Made by a program: the position numbers and the translations under genes. Below the pieces are notes generated by a model. It was not told where the DNA came from. It searched no databases and saw only the letters and a list, made by a program, of their open reading frames with translations. Positions 9,685-18,716 of a stretch of DNA of 64,000 nt are shown in pieces. Source of the stretch: Bradyrhizobium lablabi (lineage in GTDB: Bacteria > Pseudomonadota > Alphaproteobacteria > Rhizobiales > Xanthobacteraceae); contig NZ_LT670844.1 of the NCBI RefSeq assembly GCF_900141755.1, positions 7,040,501 through 7,104,500 of the forward strand, in the 5' to 3' direction. Within the stretch, counting starts at the first letter, position 1; each line of letters begins with the position of its first letter.

Positions 9685-9849
9685 TTGGAAGAAATCGAAG
9701 GCCTCTTACTCGCAGAGCTTCGAAAGATTCTCGAAGGCAGGGAAGCCGACCGCGCTGCTGTTGAGCGGGCAAGGTGCATTATGAACGCTATTGACACCGC
9801 CAAGCAGGAACAAACAAGAGAAGATGCCAGGACGGCGGCAATTGAATGA
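9685..9849 (+). CDS. possible small protein of unknown function
   Basis: This short frame of about 54 codons starts with TTG and ends with TGA at 9847-9849. It reads LEEIEGLLLAELRKILEGRE, then an Ala/Arg/Glu-rich helix-like stretch. The charged, regular helix-like composition looks coding, but there is no good ribosome site and I recognise no family. It may instead be a remnant, given the decayed surroundings. Confidence 0.25.
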   Translation: MEEIEGLLLAELRKILEGREADRAAVERARCIMNAIDTAKQEQTREDARTAAIE

Positions 9850-9925
9850 TGACACCGTTGGCGCGTGAAAATCTCTCGCGCGTTGCTCCAATTCAGGTAG
9901 GCAGCACTTCTCGAAACCGCCAGTT

Positions 9926-9959
9926 TTCATTCTGACAAACCCGGCTGTTCATTCTGACA
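9926..9959. mobile_element. possible IS21-type terminal repeat remnant
   Basis: TTCATTCTGACA is present at 9926-9937 and again at 9948-9959. On the minus strand this reads TGTCAGAATGAA twice, 22 bp apart, which resembles the repeated terminal units of IS21-family elements. No istA or istB coding sequence is nearby, so only an end would remain. The rest of 9850-10091 shows no gene. Confidence 0.35.
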
Positions 9960-10091
9960 GACGTTTACCTTTTGGCCGCCTGTTTGATGCGCTTTATCTG
10001 CGCATCTTGTTTGCCGTCGTCGTGGTTGTTGCAGGTGGTTCGCCGTCGCCGCTGTCGATGACCTATCGTCCCTTCATCAACTGCGTGGCGA

Positions 10092-10487
10092 TCAGGCCTG
10101 ACGTGCTGCATTGATGTCGGTCCTGGCGAAGTCCTCTCCCTTGAACAGCAGTGGCTCGCCGCGGGTCCGCGCCAGTGCATAGGAAAAGCAATCTCCGTAG
10201 TTCAGCGCTGCAGCGTGACGTCCTTTGCCGTACCGGCGCCAGACCCGGCGCGCCGCATCGGCCTGTTCGACATCGACCGGGACGACTTCGGCCCCGACCT
10301 TGAGCAGCCAAAAATCAAATTCCCGTCCGCCCGCGTCGCCGAGCCGCGTCTCGATCACGATCGTGGCTTCGAGCACGGTTGCCGCGGAAATCAACCGGAC
10401 CGGATCATCGGCGATCCGTTCTTCGAAGTCTGCCGCATCAGGTTCGTTGAGCGCGATCGCCACGATTGCGGATGTGTCGATCACCAT
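10092..10487 (-). CDS. vapC: VapC-type PIN-domain toxin
   Basis: A 131-residue PIN-domain ribonuclease toxin. The metal-binding acidic residues are in the expected places: D4 in MVIDTSA, E41 in the AATVLEATIV segment, and the NYGDCFSYALA motif near residue 98 followed by LLFKGEDFARTDI. VapC toxins cleave RNA, commonly tRNA, and are held inactive by the partner antitoxin. The ATG overlaps the antitoxin stop by one base (TGATG), which indicates translational coupling. The gene lies beside a decayed and possibly IS-bearing stretch, consistent with a mobile history. Confidence 0.9.
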   Translation of the reverse strand: MVIDTSAIVAIALNEPDAADFEERIADDPVRLISAATVLEATIVIETRLGDAGGREFDFWLLKVGAEVVPVDVEQADAARRVWRRYGKGRHAAALNYGDCFSYALARTRGEPLLFKGEDFARTDINAARQA

Positions 10488-10741
10488 CAGCGCGGCAATC
10501 CATTTTCGTCATAACCGAGGATGTCCTCCGGCGTACGGTCGTCCAGGACCGGCAACGCGCTCCAGCGCCTGCGGATTTCGGCCAGATCCTCCAGCAGGGT
10601 GACCTTGCGGGAATGGCCGCCTACCCGGCGCAGCCGCTCCTCGATGGCACGTTTGGTCGCCGTCGTAATGTTCTCCCCCGTGAGCTGCGCGAGGGTTCGG
10701 GCGAGGCGCTCAGTTTCAGGGTCTTTAATGCTCAGGGCCAT
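10487..10741 (-). CDS. vapB: VapB-type antitoxin (Rv0623-like)
   Basis: An 84-residue protein of the Rv0623/PSK-type VapB family. The N-terminal MALSIKDPETERLARTLAQL is diagnostic: a ribbon-helix-helix-like DNA-binding part that also dimerises. The C-terminal part (ILGYDENGLPR) would wrap the VapC active site. It precedes vapC with a one-base overlap. The palindrome at 10759-10774, just upstream of the start, is a good candidate for its autoregulatory operator. Confidence 0.9.
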   Translation of the reverse strand: MALSIKDPETERLARTLAQLTGENITTATKRAIEERLRRVGGHSRKVTLLEDLAEIRRRWSALPVLDDRTPEDILGYDENGLPR

Positions 10742-10758
10742 AAGTTTTGGGTTCCTTA

Positions 10759-10774
10759 GTACCTAAATAGGTAC
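10759..10774. promoter_or_regulatory. palindromic operator of the vapBC operon
   Basis: GTACCT-AAAT-AGGTAC is a perfect 6-bp inverted repeat starting 18 bp upstream of the vapB start, followed by a further half-site-like CTACCTAG at 10778-10785. VapBC complexes usually repress their own promoter through such sites. Confidence 0.6.
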
Positions 10775-10885
10775 CTTCTACCTAGTTTCCGCACAAGGGT
10801 TCTTCGTGAATATCTAATAGAACAAATAAAGAACATACGCCTCGGTTATCTCTAAGGACATGCCGCGATAATCGCTGCATCCCCC

Positions 10886-11764
10886 TCACATCCGAAACGA
10901 CGCCAGCAGCGCCTTTTCCGCCTGGCTGGCATAGCGCTCCTTGTGGCGCAGCGCGTAAAACGCGCGCTTCGGCAGGTCGATCTTGACGCGATGGAGCGTG
11001 CCGGCGGCGAGCGACGGCGCCACCACCAGATCGGAGATCGCGGTGGCGCAATCGCCGGATTCCACGGCAACGCGCACCGCTTCGTTCGATGGCAGTTCGA
11101 GGCGGATATCGAGGTCCGACAATTTGATGTCGAATTTCTTCAGCGCGGCCTCGAACATCGATCGTGTGCCCGAGCCCGGCTCGCGCAGGATCCAGCAGGT
11201 TTTTGTCAGTAGTTTTGGCGTGATGCGTGCCTGGCCGGTCCAGGGATGGTTGACGCCGACCACGATGGCGAGCGAATCGCCTTCGATTTTGCGGACGGCG
11301 AGTGCGGGATTGTCGACTTCGCCCTCGACGAAGCCGAGATCCGCATCCCCTCGATGGACGGCATGGGCGACCTGTTCGGTGTTGGCGATGCTCACGCGCA
11401 GGTCGATGCCGGGATGGGTTTTGCGAAAGGCCGCGATGCGGGGCGGCAGCCAGTAATTTGCAACCGTCTGGCTTGCCGCCAGCGCCAGCGAGCCGCGCTT
11501 GAGGCCGGCGAGATCATTCAACACCTGCGCCGCGGCCTTGGCGCGCGCCACCACCGCGCGGGCCTCATTGAGGAAATCACGGCCGGTCTGGGTCAGCGCG
11601 ATGCCGCGGCCGACGCGGTCGAACAGCTTTATGCCGTAACGTGCCTCTAACGCGGCGATCGCAGCGCTCGTTGCCGATTGGGTCAAATGCAGTTCGCTGG
11701 CCGCTTGCGTGACGTGCTGTTTTTCCGCGACCGCGATGAAAATGCGAAGCTGCTCCAAGGTCAT
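10886..11764 (-). CDS. LysR-family regulator (YeiE-like)
   Basis: A 292-residue LysR-type regulator. The winged helix-turn-helix occupies residues 1-65 (MTLEQLRIFIAVAEKQHVTQ, then AASELHLTQSATSAAIAALE), and the effector-binding domain follows from about 90. The sequence resembles the CysB/YeiE branch. It lies four bases downstream of the yeiH-like gene on the same strand, so the two are probably one operon; in E. coli yeiE and yeiH are neighbours too. Likely targets are the yeiH promoter, where a T-N11-A site is visible at 12897-12909, and perhaps the divergent hydantoinase genes. Confidence 0.88.
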   Translation of the reverse strand: MTLEQLRIFIAVAEKQHVTQAASELHLTQSATSAAIAALEARYGIKLFDRVGRGIALTQTGRDFLNEARAVVARAKAAAQVLNDLAGLKRGSLALAASQTVANYWLPPRIAAFRKTHPGIDLRVSIANTEQVAHAVHRGDADLGFVEGEVDNPALAVRKIEGDSLAIVVGVNHPWTGQARITPKLLTKTCWILREPGSGTRSMFEAALKKFDIKLSDLDIRLELPSNEAVRVAVESGDCATAISDLVVAPSLAAGTLHRVKIDLPKRAFYALRHKERYASQAEKALLASFRM

Positions 11765-11768
11765 CTGA

Positions 11769-12845
11769 CTACCCCATCCATTTGATCAGCGTGAGGCTGA
11801 AGGTGGCGATGAAGAGGAAGGCGAAGGCGCCGAGCAGAGCGGGGCGAATGCCCTTCGCCGCCAGCTTGCCGATGCTCGTCTCCAACCCCATCGCGGCGAG
11901 TGCAACAGACAACAGGAATGTCGTCGCGGCAACGACCCATGCCTTGGCTTCGAGGGGGATCGTCACAATACTGTTGACCCCGACCAGCGCCACGAAGCCG
12001 AGCACGAACCATGGCACCGGCGGCCGCGCCGACGGTGCGCCGGCGGATTTGCCGCCCTTTACGCCGCGCGCGGCCAGCACCCCGATCGCAATCACCATCG
12101 GCGCCAGCAGCATGACGCGCGACAATTTGGCGATCGTTCCAAACTCGCCGGCCTGTTGTCCATCCTGGAACGCCACGGCAACCACCTGCGCAATTTCGTG
12201 GATCGAGGCGCCGGACCATAGCCCGAACGCATGCGGGTCGAGGTGCAACAGGCCGGGCAGCAGCGGGTAGGAAAACATCGCTACCGATCCGAACACAGTG
12301 ACACAGGCGACCGCATAGGCGACGTCTTCGTCGTCGGCATCCGTGACGGTGTTGGTGGCGATGACAGCGGAAGCGCCGCAGATTGAGGTGCCGGCCGCGA
12401 TCAATTGCGTGAGTTTTGCTTCGACCCCCAGCAGTTTGCCCATCCAGATCGTAAGGACGAAGGTGGCAAGCACGGTCGTGACGATAATGCCGAGACCGCG
12501 GCCGCCGATCTCGACGACCTGGTGCGAGGTCAGTTGCAGCCCGAGCAGGATGATGGCGAGACGAAGCAGCCGGCGGAGACTGAAGCTGACGCCGGCTTTC
12601 GCCCAGGCCGCGGTGCCGACGATATTGTGATAGGCGATCCCGATCATGATCGAAAGAATCATCGGGCTGAACGTCGCCATGCCCGGCAGCAGCCTCAGCG
12701 CGAACGCCGCGCCCGCGATCGTTGAATTCAAGGCTAGGCCCGGCAGGATTTCGAGGGCGTGGCTTGTGAACCGGCGCCGGGCGGGGAGGGGGGCGCGGGC
12801 GCCGGCCTGTTCGTTCAGCGGCCCGGTCAATTCAGTGCTGGTCAT
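11769..12845 (-). CDS. yeiH: YeiH family membrane protein (UPF0324, putative sulfate exporter)
   Basis: A 358-residue polytopic inner-membrane protein with about ten hydrophobic segments. ATG 12845 is chosen over an upstream TTG because GGAG lies eight bases before it. Family phrases include [43 protein letters not shown] (about 150) and [15 protein letters not shown] (about 210). The family is annotated as putative sulfate or sulfite-related exporters, and YeiE-type regulators have been linked to sulfite response, so an anion export role is reasonable but unproven. It forms an operon with the downstream lysR gene. Confidence 0.88.
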   Translation of the reverse strand: MTSTELTGPLNEQAGARAPLPARRRFTSHALEILPGLALNSTIAGAAFALRLLPGMATFSPMILSIMIGIAYHNIVGTAAWAKAGVSFSLRRLLRLAIILLGLQLTSHQVVEIGGRGLGIIVTTVLATFVLTIWMGKLLGVEAKLTQLIAAGTSICGASAVIATNTVTDADDEDVAYAVACVTVFGSVAMFSYPLLPGLLHLDPHAFGLWSGASIHEIAQVVAVAFQDGQQAGEFGTIAKLSRVMLLAPMVIAIGVLAARGVKGGKSAGAPSARPPVPWFVLGFVALVGVNSIVTIPLEAKAWVVAATTFLLSVALAAMGLETSIGKLAAKGIRPALLGAFAFLFIATFSLTLIKWMG

Positions 12846-12896
12846 GAGTTGGACTCCGTCTGCTTCCAACCCGAATATCGGAACGCCCGATTAATC

Positions 12897-12909
12897 TATC
12901 CAACAGATA
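12897..12909. promoter_or_regulatory. LysR-type binding site (T-N11-A) in the yeiH/hyuB divergent region
   Basis: TATC-CAACA-GATA fits the T-N11-A rule for LysR-type regulators and lies 52 bp upstream of the yeiH start. The gap 12846-13060 is AT-rich relative to its surroundings and should hold both divergent promoters. Confidence 0.4.
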
Positions 12910-13060
12910 ATTTTCATTAAATCAATAGACGTGGTCGATTGATAGGCCGGCGACCCGCTCGGACAATCAGTGGGCCTTTACGCCGGACCGCCCCTGCACG
13001 GGTAGCCGCATGCGGCCAACGCAGTGCCCAGCGCAAAAAAGATGCTATATCGGCAGCTGC

Positions 13061-14731
13061 ATGTCCCATCCTCCCGATCCCATCACACGATCCGTCGTCC
13101 AGCATCGGCTGAGTTCGATCGTGGCGGAAATGGGCGAGGCGATGCTTCGCACCTCTTACTCGCAAATCCTCAACTCGAGCCGCGATTTTTCGCTGGCGAT
13201 TTGCGATGTATCGGCGCGGCTGATTGCGCAGGCCGATCACATCCCGGTCCATGTCGGCGCGCTGCCCTGGGCGACGCGCGCGGTCGAAGAACGGTTCAAG
13301 GAGGTCGCGCCGGGGGACGTGATCCTGATGAACGATCCCTATCACGGCGGCAGCCATCTTCCTGACCTTACCGTGTTCGTGCCGATCTTCGACGGCAGCC
13401 GTCGATTGTTCTGGAGCATCGTGCGCGCCCACCAAAGCGATATCGGCGGCGCGACGCATGGCGCCTATAATCCTGCCGCCACCGAGATCTGGCAGGAAGG
13501 GTTGCGCATTCCGCCGATCAAGCTCTCAGAGGCAGGGCGCGTGCGCGACGATATCCTCGACATGCTGGCGCTCAATGTCCGCAATTCCCACGATTTTCGC
13601 GGCGATCTGGCCGCGATGATCGGTGCCGCGCATATGGGCGAGCGGCGGATGGCAAAACTGTTCCGCGAACTGGGCGCGGGCGTCGTGGAGGCTTCGATCG
13701 AATCCATTCTGGACGCGGCCGAACAGCAGGCCCGCGCCGTGGTGTCGACCTGGAAGGACGGCGTGTTCTTTGGCGAGGCCTTTCTCGACGACGATGGCCG
13801 CGGCAACAACGACATCAGGATCGCGGCGAAGGTCACGAAACGCGGCAGCAACATCGAAGTCGATCTGTCCGCTTCCGATCCGCAAGTCTCGAGTTTTGTC
13901 AATTCCTCCCACGCCAACATGCACGCCGCCGTCGTGATGGCGTTCGCCTATCTGATCGATCCCGACACGCCCAAGAATTCCGGCGCGTTGCGGCCGCTGA
14001 CGGTGGTGGCAAAACAAGGCACCATCGTCTGGGCCGATCCGGGACGGCCGGTGACGCTGTGCACCAGTCATCCGTCGAACGAGATCGTCGAGGCGGTCAT
14101 CAAGGCGCTCGCGGCGTCCTGTCCCGATCGCGTCATGGCCGGATGGGGCCGAAGGTTTCGCATCGCGATCCAGGGCGAGGATCCGCGCACCGGTCGCGGC
14201 TTCATCTGGCACCTATTCCATGCGCGTCCGGGCGGCGGGGCCTCGCCGGGCGGCGACGGCTGGTCGTCGATCGGAGAGTGGCATTCGGTCGGCGGTCTGA
14301 AATTCGGCAGCCTCGAAGTCGCGGAAGCGCGTTTCCCGCTGCATTTCCGCCAACACGAATTCCTGCCCAATTCCGGCGGCGACGGCCAGTTTCGCGGCGG
14401 CCTCGGCGTGGCGCTCGATCTCGTGTTCGAAACCGAGAAGCCGGCGCTGGGCAATACCGCCGGTGACGGCGCGCGGCACGGCTCCTGCGGCATGCTGGGC
14501 GGCGAAGACGGCGTGCCGCATCGCTATCGGTTGCTTTCGACTGATAAGCCGCCGCGCACGCTGCGCACCAAGGAGGTCGGTATCGAAATCCTGCCGGGCG
14601 ATTGCCTGGAGGTCCGCTCCGCCGGCGGAGGCGGCTGGGGACCGCCGGCCAAGCGCGCGCGAGAGGCGCGCGAACGCGATCGCGCGCAGGGCCTCGTCAC
14701 GGACGAAGCAGCGAAGGCGCGGCTCCCTTGA
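13061..14731 (+). CDS. hydantoinase B/oxoprolinase family subunit
   Basis: A 556-residue protein of the HyuB family. Recognisable parts are RLSSIVAEMGEAMLRTSYSQ near the N-terminus, the GDVILMNDPYHGGSHLPDL segment (about 85-105), HGAYNPAATEIWQEGLRIPP (about 135-155), and a glycine-rich C-terminal end (AGGGGWGPP). These subunits pair with HyuA to perform ATP-dependent opening of hydantoins or 5-oxoproline, or in related enzymes carboxylation of ketones. The ATG at 13061 fits the family N-terminus. The stop overlaps the start of the next gene, so the two subunits are co-translated. Confidence 0.88.
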   Translation: MSHPPDPITRSVVQHRLSSIVAEMGEAMLRTSYSQILNSSRDFSLAICDVSARLIAQADHIPVHVGALPWATRAVEERFKEVAPGDVILMNDPYHGGSHLPDLTVFVPIFDGSRRLFWSIVRAHQSDIGGATHGAYNPAATEIWQEGLRIPPIKLSEAGRVRDDILDMLALNVRNSHDFRGDLAAMIGAAHMGERRMAKLFRELGAGVVEASIESILDAAEQQARAVVSTWKDGVFFGEAFLDDDGRGNNDIRIAAKVTKRGSNIEVDLSASDPQVSSFVNSSHANMHAAVVMAFAYLIDPDTPKNSGALRPLTVVAKQGTIVWADPGRPVTLCTSHPSNEIVEAVIKALAASCPDRVMAGWGRRFRIAIQGEDPRTGRGFIWHLFHARPGGGASPGGDGWSSIGEWHSVGGLKFGSLEVAEARFPLHFRQHEFLPNSGGDGQFRGGLGVALDLVFETEKPALGNTAGDGARHGSCGMLGGEDGVPHRYRLLSTDKPPRTLRTKEVGIEILPGDCLEVRSAGGGGWGPPAKRAREARERDRAQGLVTDEAAKARLP

Positions 14732-16800
14732 GCAAACTGACTGTTGGCATCGACGTTGGCGGCACTTTTACGGATCTGGTCGCGATCGACGCGGCGGGAC
14801 GCTCGGTGTTCGCAAAATCGCCATCAACGCCGCAAGACCAATCGATCGGCGTGATGGCAGGGTTAGAAGAACTCGCGCGCCGGCTCGGTCTTTCGCGTTC
14901 GGAGATGCTTGCTGGCACGCAGCGGCTGGTTCACGGCACCACGGTCGCGACCAATGCGCTGCTCGAGCGCAAGGGCGCCAAGGTCGCGCTGTTGACCACC
15001 GAGGGCCATCGCGACATCGTTGAAATGCGCGAAGGGCTCAAGGGCAATCGCTACGATTTGCGCACGCCGCCGCCTGAGCCACTGGTGCCGCGCGAGTTGC
15101 GTTTTGGGGTGCGCGAGCGGCTGCGGCCGAATGGCGAAGTCATGACGCCGCTCGATCAGCAGTCGCTTGGGGAAGCGATCGACGCGATCCGAAAATCCGG
15201 CGTCACGTCGGTTGCAGTTTGTTTCCTGCATTCCTACCGCAATCCGGCGCATGAGATCGCGGCGGCGGAGCGCCTTGCGCGTGAACTCCCTGATGTCAGC
15301 CTGTCACGCTCGAGCGACGTGCTGCCGCAGATCAAGGAATATGAGCGCGTCTCGACCACGATCGTGAATGCTTACGTCGGCCCGATCGTCCGGCATTATC
15401 TCACCGGCCTCGAGCGCCGCCTGCAGGAAGCAGGTTTTGGCGGCAGCCTCTTCATCATCCTGTCCCATGGCGGCATGGCGCCGGTTGCGGAGGCGGCGCG
15501 GCTGGCGGCGGCCACCGTCTTGTCCGGTCCTGCGGGCGGCATGTCGGGCTGCCGGCGCTGTTCGGCGATGCTTGGGATTCCCGATCTCGTGGCCTTCGAC
15601 ATGGGCGGCACTTCGACCGACATCTCCCTGATCGCCGACGGCGCGATGTCGCTGTCGGCCGACGGCGGACTGGCCGGCCAGCGCATCGCGCTGCGCAGCC
15701 TCGACATATCGAGCATTGCCGCCGGCGGCGGCTCGATCGCATCGGTTGATTCCGGCGGCATCTTCCGGGTCGGTCCCGCGAGCGCCGGCGCCGTGCCGGG
15801 GCCGGCCTGCTATGGCAATGGCGGCACTGCGGCGACCGTGACCGATGCCAATGTCATCCTCGGCTATCTCGATGCCAAAGCGTTCATGGGCGGTGCCCGG
15901 CCGCTCGACATGGCGGCCGCCGAGGCCGCAGTCGACGCGCTCGCGGCATCGCTTGCGATCACCCGCACACAGGCGGCCGCGGGCATCTTTCGCCTGGTCA
16001 ATTTGAAAATGGCCGACGGCATCCGGATGATGACGCTGCGGCGCGGCGTCGACCCCAGGCGTTTTGCGCTGCTGAGTTTCGGCGGCGCCGCCGGACTGCA
16101 CGCCTGCGAGGTGGCGCGCGAACTCGACATCGAGCGCATCATCGTGCCGACCAATGCATCGGTGCTCTCGGCCTGGGGCATGCTGACCAGCGACCTGCGC
16201 TATGAGCTCGGCCGCACGCATTTCGAAACCGGCGCGCGCAGCAACGCCTCGGAAGTGCGCGACATTTTCGTCGATCTGGAAACGCAGGCCGTCGAACGGC
16301 TGCGCGGCTGGTTCGACGGACCGATTGCGATCGAGCGCTCGGCCGAGATGCGCTATGGCGAGCAAATTTTCGAGATCGACGTTCCCTTGAGCGACATCGA
16401 TCTCAACTCGCCGGCGCTGATTGCCGAGATCGAGGATCGCTTCCATCTCAGGCACGAGGAGCTTTACACCTACGCCTCGCGCGACCAGGAGGTGGTGTTC
16501 GTCAATGCGCGGGTGGCCGCGATCGGGGCGGTTTCAGCCGCTGAGAGGGACGAGGAGAAGGTTGAGGCGGCGACGCCTTGCGCGCCGCGCTCGACGCGAA
16601 AGGCGTTGTTCGGCGATTGGTGCGAGGTGCCGGTCTACGCGCTCGATGATTTGCGGCCGGGCCATACGCTGGACGGACCCGCCATCATCGAAGCCGAGAC
16701 CACGACCGTAATGATCAACGCCGGCGATGGGCTCGCCGTCAACGGGCGCGGCTGGCTCGATATTCGAATTGCGCGGAAACCGGATATCGATCGCAGCTGA
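14728..16800 (+). CDS. hydantoinase/oxoprolinase family A subunit
   Basis: A 690-residue ATP-binding partner of the upstream B subunit. The TTG start at 14728 overlaps the upstream stop (TTGA). It puts the conserved N-terminal VGIDVGGTFTDL at residues 6-17, as usual; the frame stays open further upstream only by overlap. Other family marks are VHGTTVATNALLERKGA (about 70), LSGPAGGMSG (about 265), AFDMGGTSTDIS (about 290) and FGGAAGLHACEVA (about 450). The actin-like ATPase fold phosphorylates or activates the substrate. Whether the substrate is N-methylhydantoin, 5-oxoproline or a ketone cannot be decided here. Confidence 0.88.
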   Translation: MSKLTVGIDVGGTFTDLVAIDAAGRSVFAKSPSTPQDQSIGVMAGLEELARRLGLSRSEMLAGTQRLVHGTTVATNALLERKGAKVALLTTEGHRDIVEMREGLKGNRYDLRTPPPEPLVPRELRFGVRERLRPNGEVMTPLDQQSLGEAIDAIRKSGVTSVAVCFLHSYRNPAHEIAAAERLARELPDVSLSRSSDVLPQIKEYERVSTTIVNAYVGPIVRHYLTGLERRLQEAGFGGSLFIILSHGGMAPVAEAARLAAATVLSGPAGGMSGCRRCSAMLGIPDLVAFDMGGTSTDISLIADGAMSLSADGGLAGQRIALRSLDISSIAAGGGSIASVDSGGIFRVGPASAGAVPGPACYGNGGTAATVTDANVILGYLDAKAFMGGARPLDMAAAEAAVDALAASLAITRTQAAAGIFRLVNLKMADGIRMMTLRRGVDPRRFALLSFGGAAGLHACEVARELDIERIIVPTNASVLSAWGMLTSDLRYELGRTHFETGARSNASEVRDIFVDLETQAVERLRGWFDGPIAIERSAEMRYGEQIFEIDVPLSDIDLNSPALIAEIEDRFHLRHEELYTYASRDQEVVFVNARVAAIGAVSAAERDEEKVEAATPCAPRSTRKALFGDWCEVPVYALDDLRPGHTLDGPAIIEAETTTVMINAGDGLAVNGRGWLDIRIARKPDIDRS

Positions 16801-16803
16801 GCT

Positions 16804-17679
16804 TCACGCCCCCTCGGCGCTTGCGAGCTTGTCCTGCGTCTTGGTCTCGAAATCGGAGGCGTCGTGGCGCTCGTGCAACTGGCTTGCGGGCTCGCCCCAG
16901 GTGCGGTTGACCATGCGCCCGCGCTTGACCGCCGGGCGCTTGGCGATGGTGTCGGTCCAGCGTTGCACGTTCTTGTACGCCTCGACCTCGAGGAATTCGC
17001 CCGCACCATACAAGAGGCCTTTCGCGAGGCCGGCATACCAGGGCCACACCGCGATATCAGCGATCGTATAATCCTTGCCTGCGAGATATTCTCTGTCGGC
17101 AAGCCGGCGGTCGAGCACGTCGAGCTGGCGCTTCACCTCCATCGCGAAGCGATCGATCGCGTATTCGATCTTGGCCGGCGCGTAGGCGTAGAAATGGCCG
17201 AAGCCGCCGCCGAGATAGGGCGCGGCACCCATCTGCCAGAACAGCCAGGACAGGCATTCCGCGCGTGTCGAATCGGTCGGCAGCAACGCGCCGAATTTTT
17301 CCGCGAGATGCATGAGGATCGCACCCGATTCGAATACCCTGACCGGCACAGGCCCGGAGCGGTCCATCAGCGCCGGGATCTTCGAGTTGGGGTTTACCGC
17401 CACGAAGCCGCTTCCGAACTGATTGCCGTCGATCTTGATCAGCCAGGCGTCGTATTCGGCGCCGCCAAAGCCTCGCGCCAGCAGTTCTTCCAGCATCACC
17501 GTGACCTTGACGCCGTTCGGTGTCGCCAGCGAATAGAGCTGCAGCGGATGGCGGCCGACCGGCAGCTCCTTGTCATGCGTGGGCCCTGCGACCGGACGGT
17601 TGATCGCGGCGAACCTGCCGCCTGACTCCTTGTTCCAGCTCCAGACTTTTGGCGGCACATAGTCGGTTGGCTCGGTCAT
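16804..17679 (-). CDS. yghU: glutathione-dependent disulfide-bond oxidoreductase, YghU type
   Basis: A 291-residue glutathione transferase-family protein, close to the usual length of E. coli YghU. It has the family's N-terminal extension (YVPPKVWSWNKESGG), a thioredoxin-like domain (HPLQLYSLATPNGVKVTVML, then VAVNPNSKIPALMD and VFESGAILMHLAE) and an all-helical domain (DYTIADIAVWPWY). YghU-type enzymes bind two glutathiones and reduce disulfides or organic peroxides in the cytoplasm. The gene is convergent with the hydantoinase A gene, three bases apart, and has no evident operon partner. Confidence 0.9.
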   Translation of the reverse strand: MTEPTDYVPPKVWSWNKESGGRFAAINRPVAGPTHDKELPVGRHPLQLYSLATPNGVKVTVMLEELLARGFGGAEYDAWLIKIDGNQFGSGFVAVNPNSKIPALMDRSGPVPVRVFESGAILMHLAEKFGALLPTDSTRAECLSWLFWQMGAAPYLGGGFGHFYAYAPAKIEYAIDRFAMEVKRQLDVLDRRLADREYLAGKDYTIADIAVWPWYAGLAKGLLYGAGEFLEVEAYKNVQRWTDTIAKRPAVKRGRMVNRTWGEPASQLHERHDASDFETKTQDKLASAEGA

Positions 17680-17852
17680 GCTTCAGGCTCCAGGCATTTG
17701 ACGAACGCTCAATGGTCATCAAATCGGGGCCGCTGGCAACCGCACTCGTTGCAGACCAGCGCGGACTTAAGGTGTTGACCGATGCCTGCGATGGCCGATA
17801 GGAAGACGACAAGAGGCTGGTCAGCAGCTCTTTCAGGGGAGGGAAATCCGAG

Positions 17853-18230
17853 ATGTTTTCGCACGTGATGATCGGGACGAACGATTTGGGGAAAGCCAAG
17901 GCGTTCTATGACGGGTTGCTCGGCACGCTCGGCGTGGCGCCTGCGAAGGTCGACGGCCATCGCATCTTCTACTTCACGAAGTCAGGCGTTTTTTCCGTGT
18001 CCGAGCCGATCAACGGCAAGCCGGCGACTCCCGCCAATGGCGGCACCATCGGCTTCTCCTGCGATTCACCCGAGCAAGCCGACGCGTGGCACGCGGCCGG
18101 AATCGCCCATGGCGGGACGAGTTGCGAAAATCCTCCCGGTGTGCGCGAGGGCTCCGCCGGCAAACTCTATCTCGCCTATCTGCGCGACCCCGACGGCAAC
18201 AAGCTCTGCGCCCTGTATCGGATCCGCTGA
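17853..18230 (+). CDS. VOC-family (glyoxalase-like) protein
   Basis: A 125-residue single-domain vicinal oxygen chelate protein. It starts MFSHVMIGTNDLGKAKAFYD and ends LAYLRDPDGNKLCALYRI, both standard for the fold's paired beta-alpha-beta-beta-beta modules. Family members include glyoxalases, dioxygenases and resistance proteins. Putative metal ligands are H4 and a residue near the LAYLRDPDGN strand, but the function is not assignable. A GGGGAGGG stretch lies about ten bases before the ATG. Confidence 0.8.
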   Translation: MFSHVMIGTNDLGKAKAFYDGLLGTLGVAPAKVDGHRIFYFTKSGVFSVSEPINGKPATPANGGTIGFSCDSPEQADAWHAAGIAHGGTSCENPPGVREGSAGKLYLAYLRDPDGNKLCALYRIR

Positions 18231-18332
18231 GCTGATTTCTGTCGCCAGTCCGGAACCAGACAGACTGGCGATGTCTCATCGATGAGCGGGATGACTCCCC
18301 GGCGCAGGCAGATGGCGCCGGGGATGGCGAAA

Positions 18333-18716
18333 TCACGAAATGCCCTTGATGTCGGTCTCGGCGAAATCGCCGCCGACATAAAGCAGGGGGCAGTCGTGTT
18401 CTCTTGCTAATTCGTAGGCAAAACAGTCGCCGAAATTGAGGCATGCGGCATGGACGCCTTTTCCCCATTGCGCATAGGCCAGCGCAACCCGTCGCGCTGA
18501 GGCTGCAGTCACCGCTACGGTATTGAAGCCTAATCCGTCGATGAGTTTTGCCATTTCTTCGCTGACATTGCGGCGTGCCGCGACGATCAATGCTTCGGCG
18601 ACCGTCGCCGCCGAGATCAGGATATCGGCTTCTTTCTCGAGCGCCGCAATGCACGCATTGGCCTCGGCCTCGTTAAGCACAACAGCCATCAGTGCGGATG
18701 TATCGACGGCAATCAT
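18333..18716 (-). CDS. vapC: VapC-type PIN-domain toxin (second locus)
   Basis: A 127-residue PIN-domain protein with D5 in MIAVDTSALMA, E42 in AATVAEALIVA, and the NFGDCFAYELA motif near residue 94 followed by LLYVGGDFAETDI. It should be an RNA-cleaving toxin. It differs clearly from the toxin at 10092-10487, though both share the PIN core. The ATG overlaps the antitoxin stop by four bases (ATGA), a typical coupled toxin-antitoxin arrangement. Confidence 0.9.
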   Translation of the reverse strand: MIAVDTSALMAVVLNEAEANACIAALEKEADILISAATVAEALIVAARRNVSEEMAKLIDGLGFNTVAVTAASARRVALAYAQWGKGVHAACLNFGDCFAYELAREHDCPLLYVGGDFAETDIKGIS

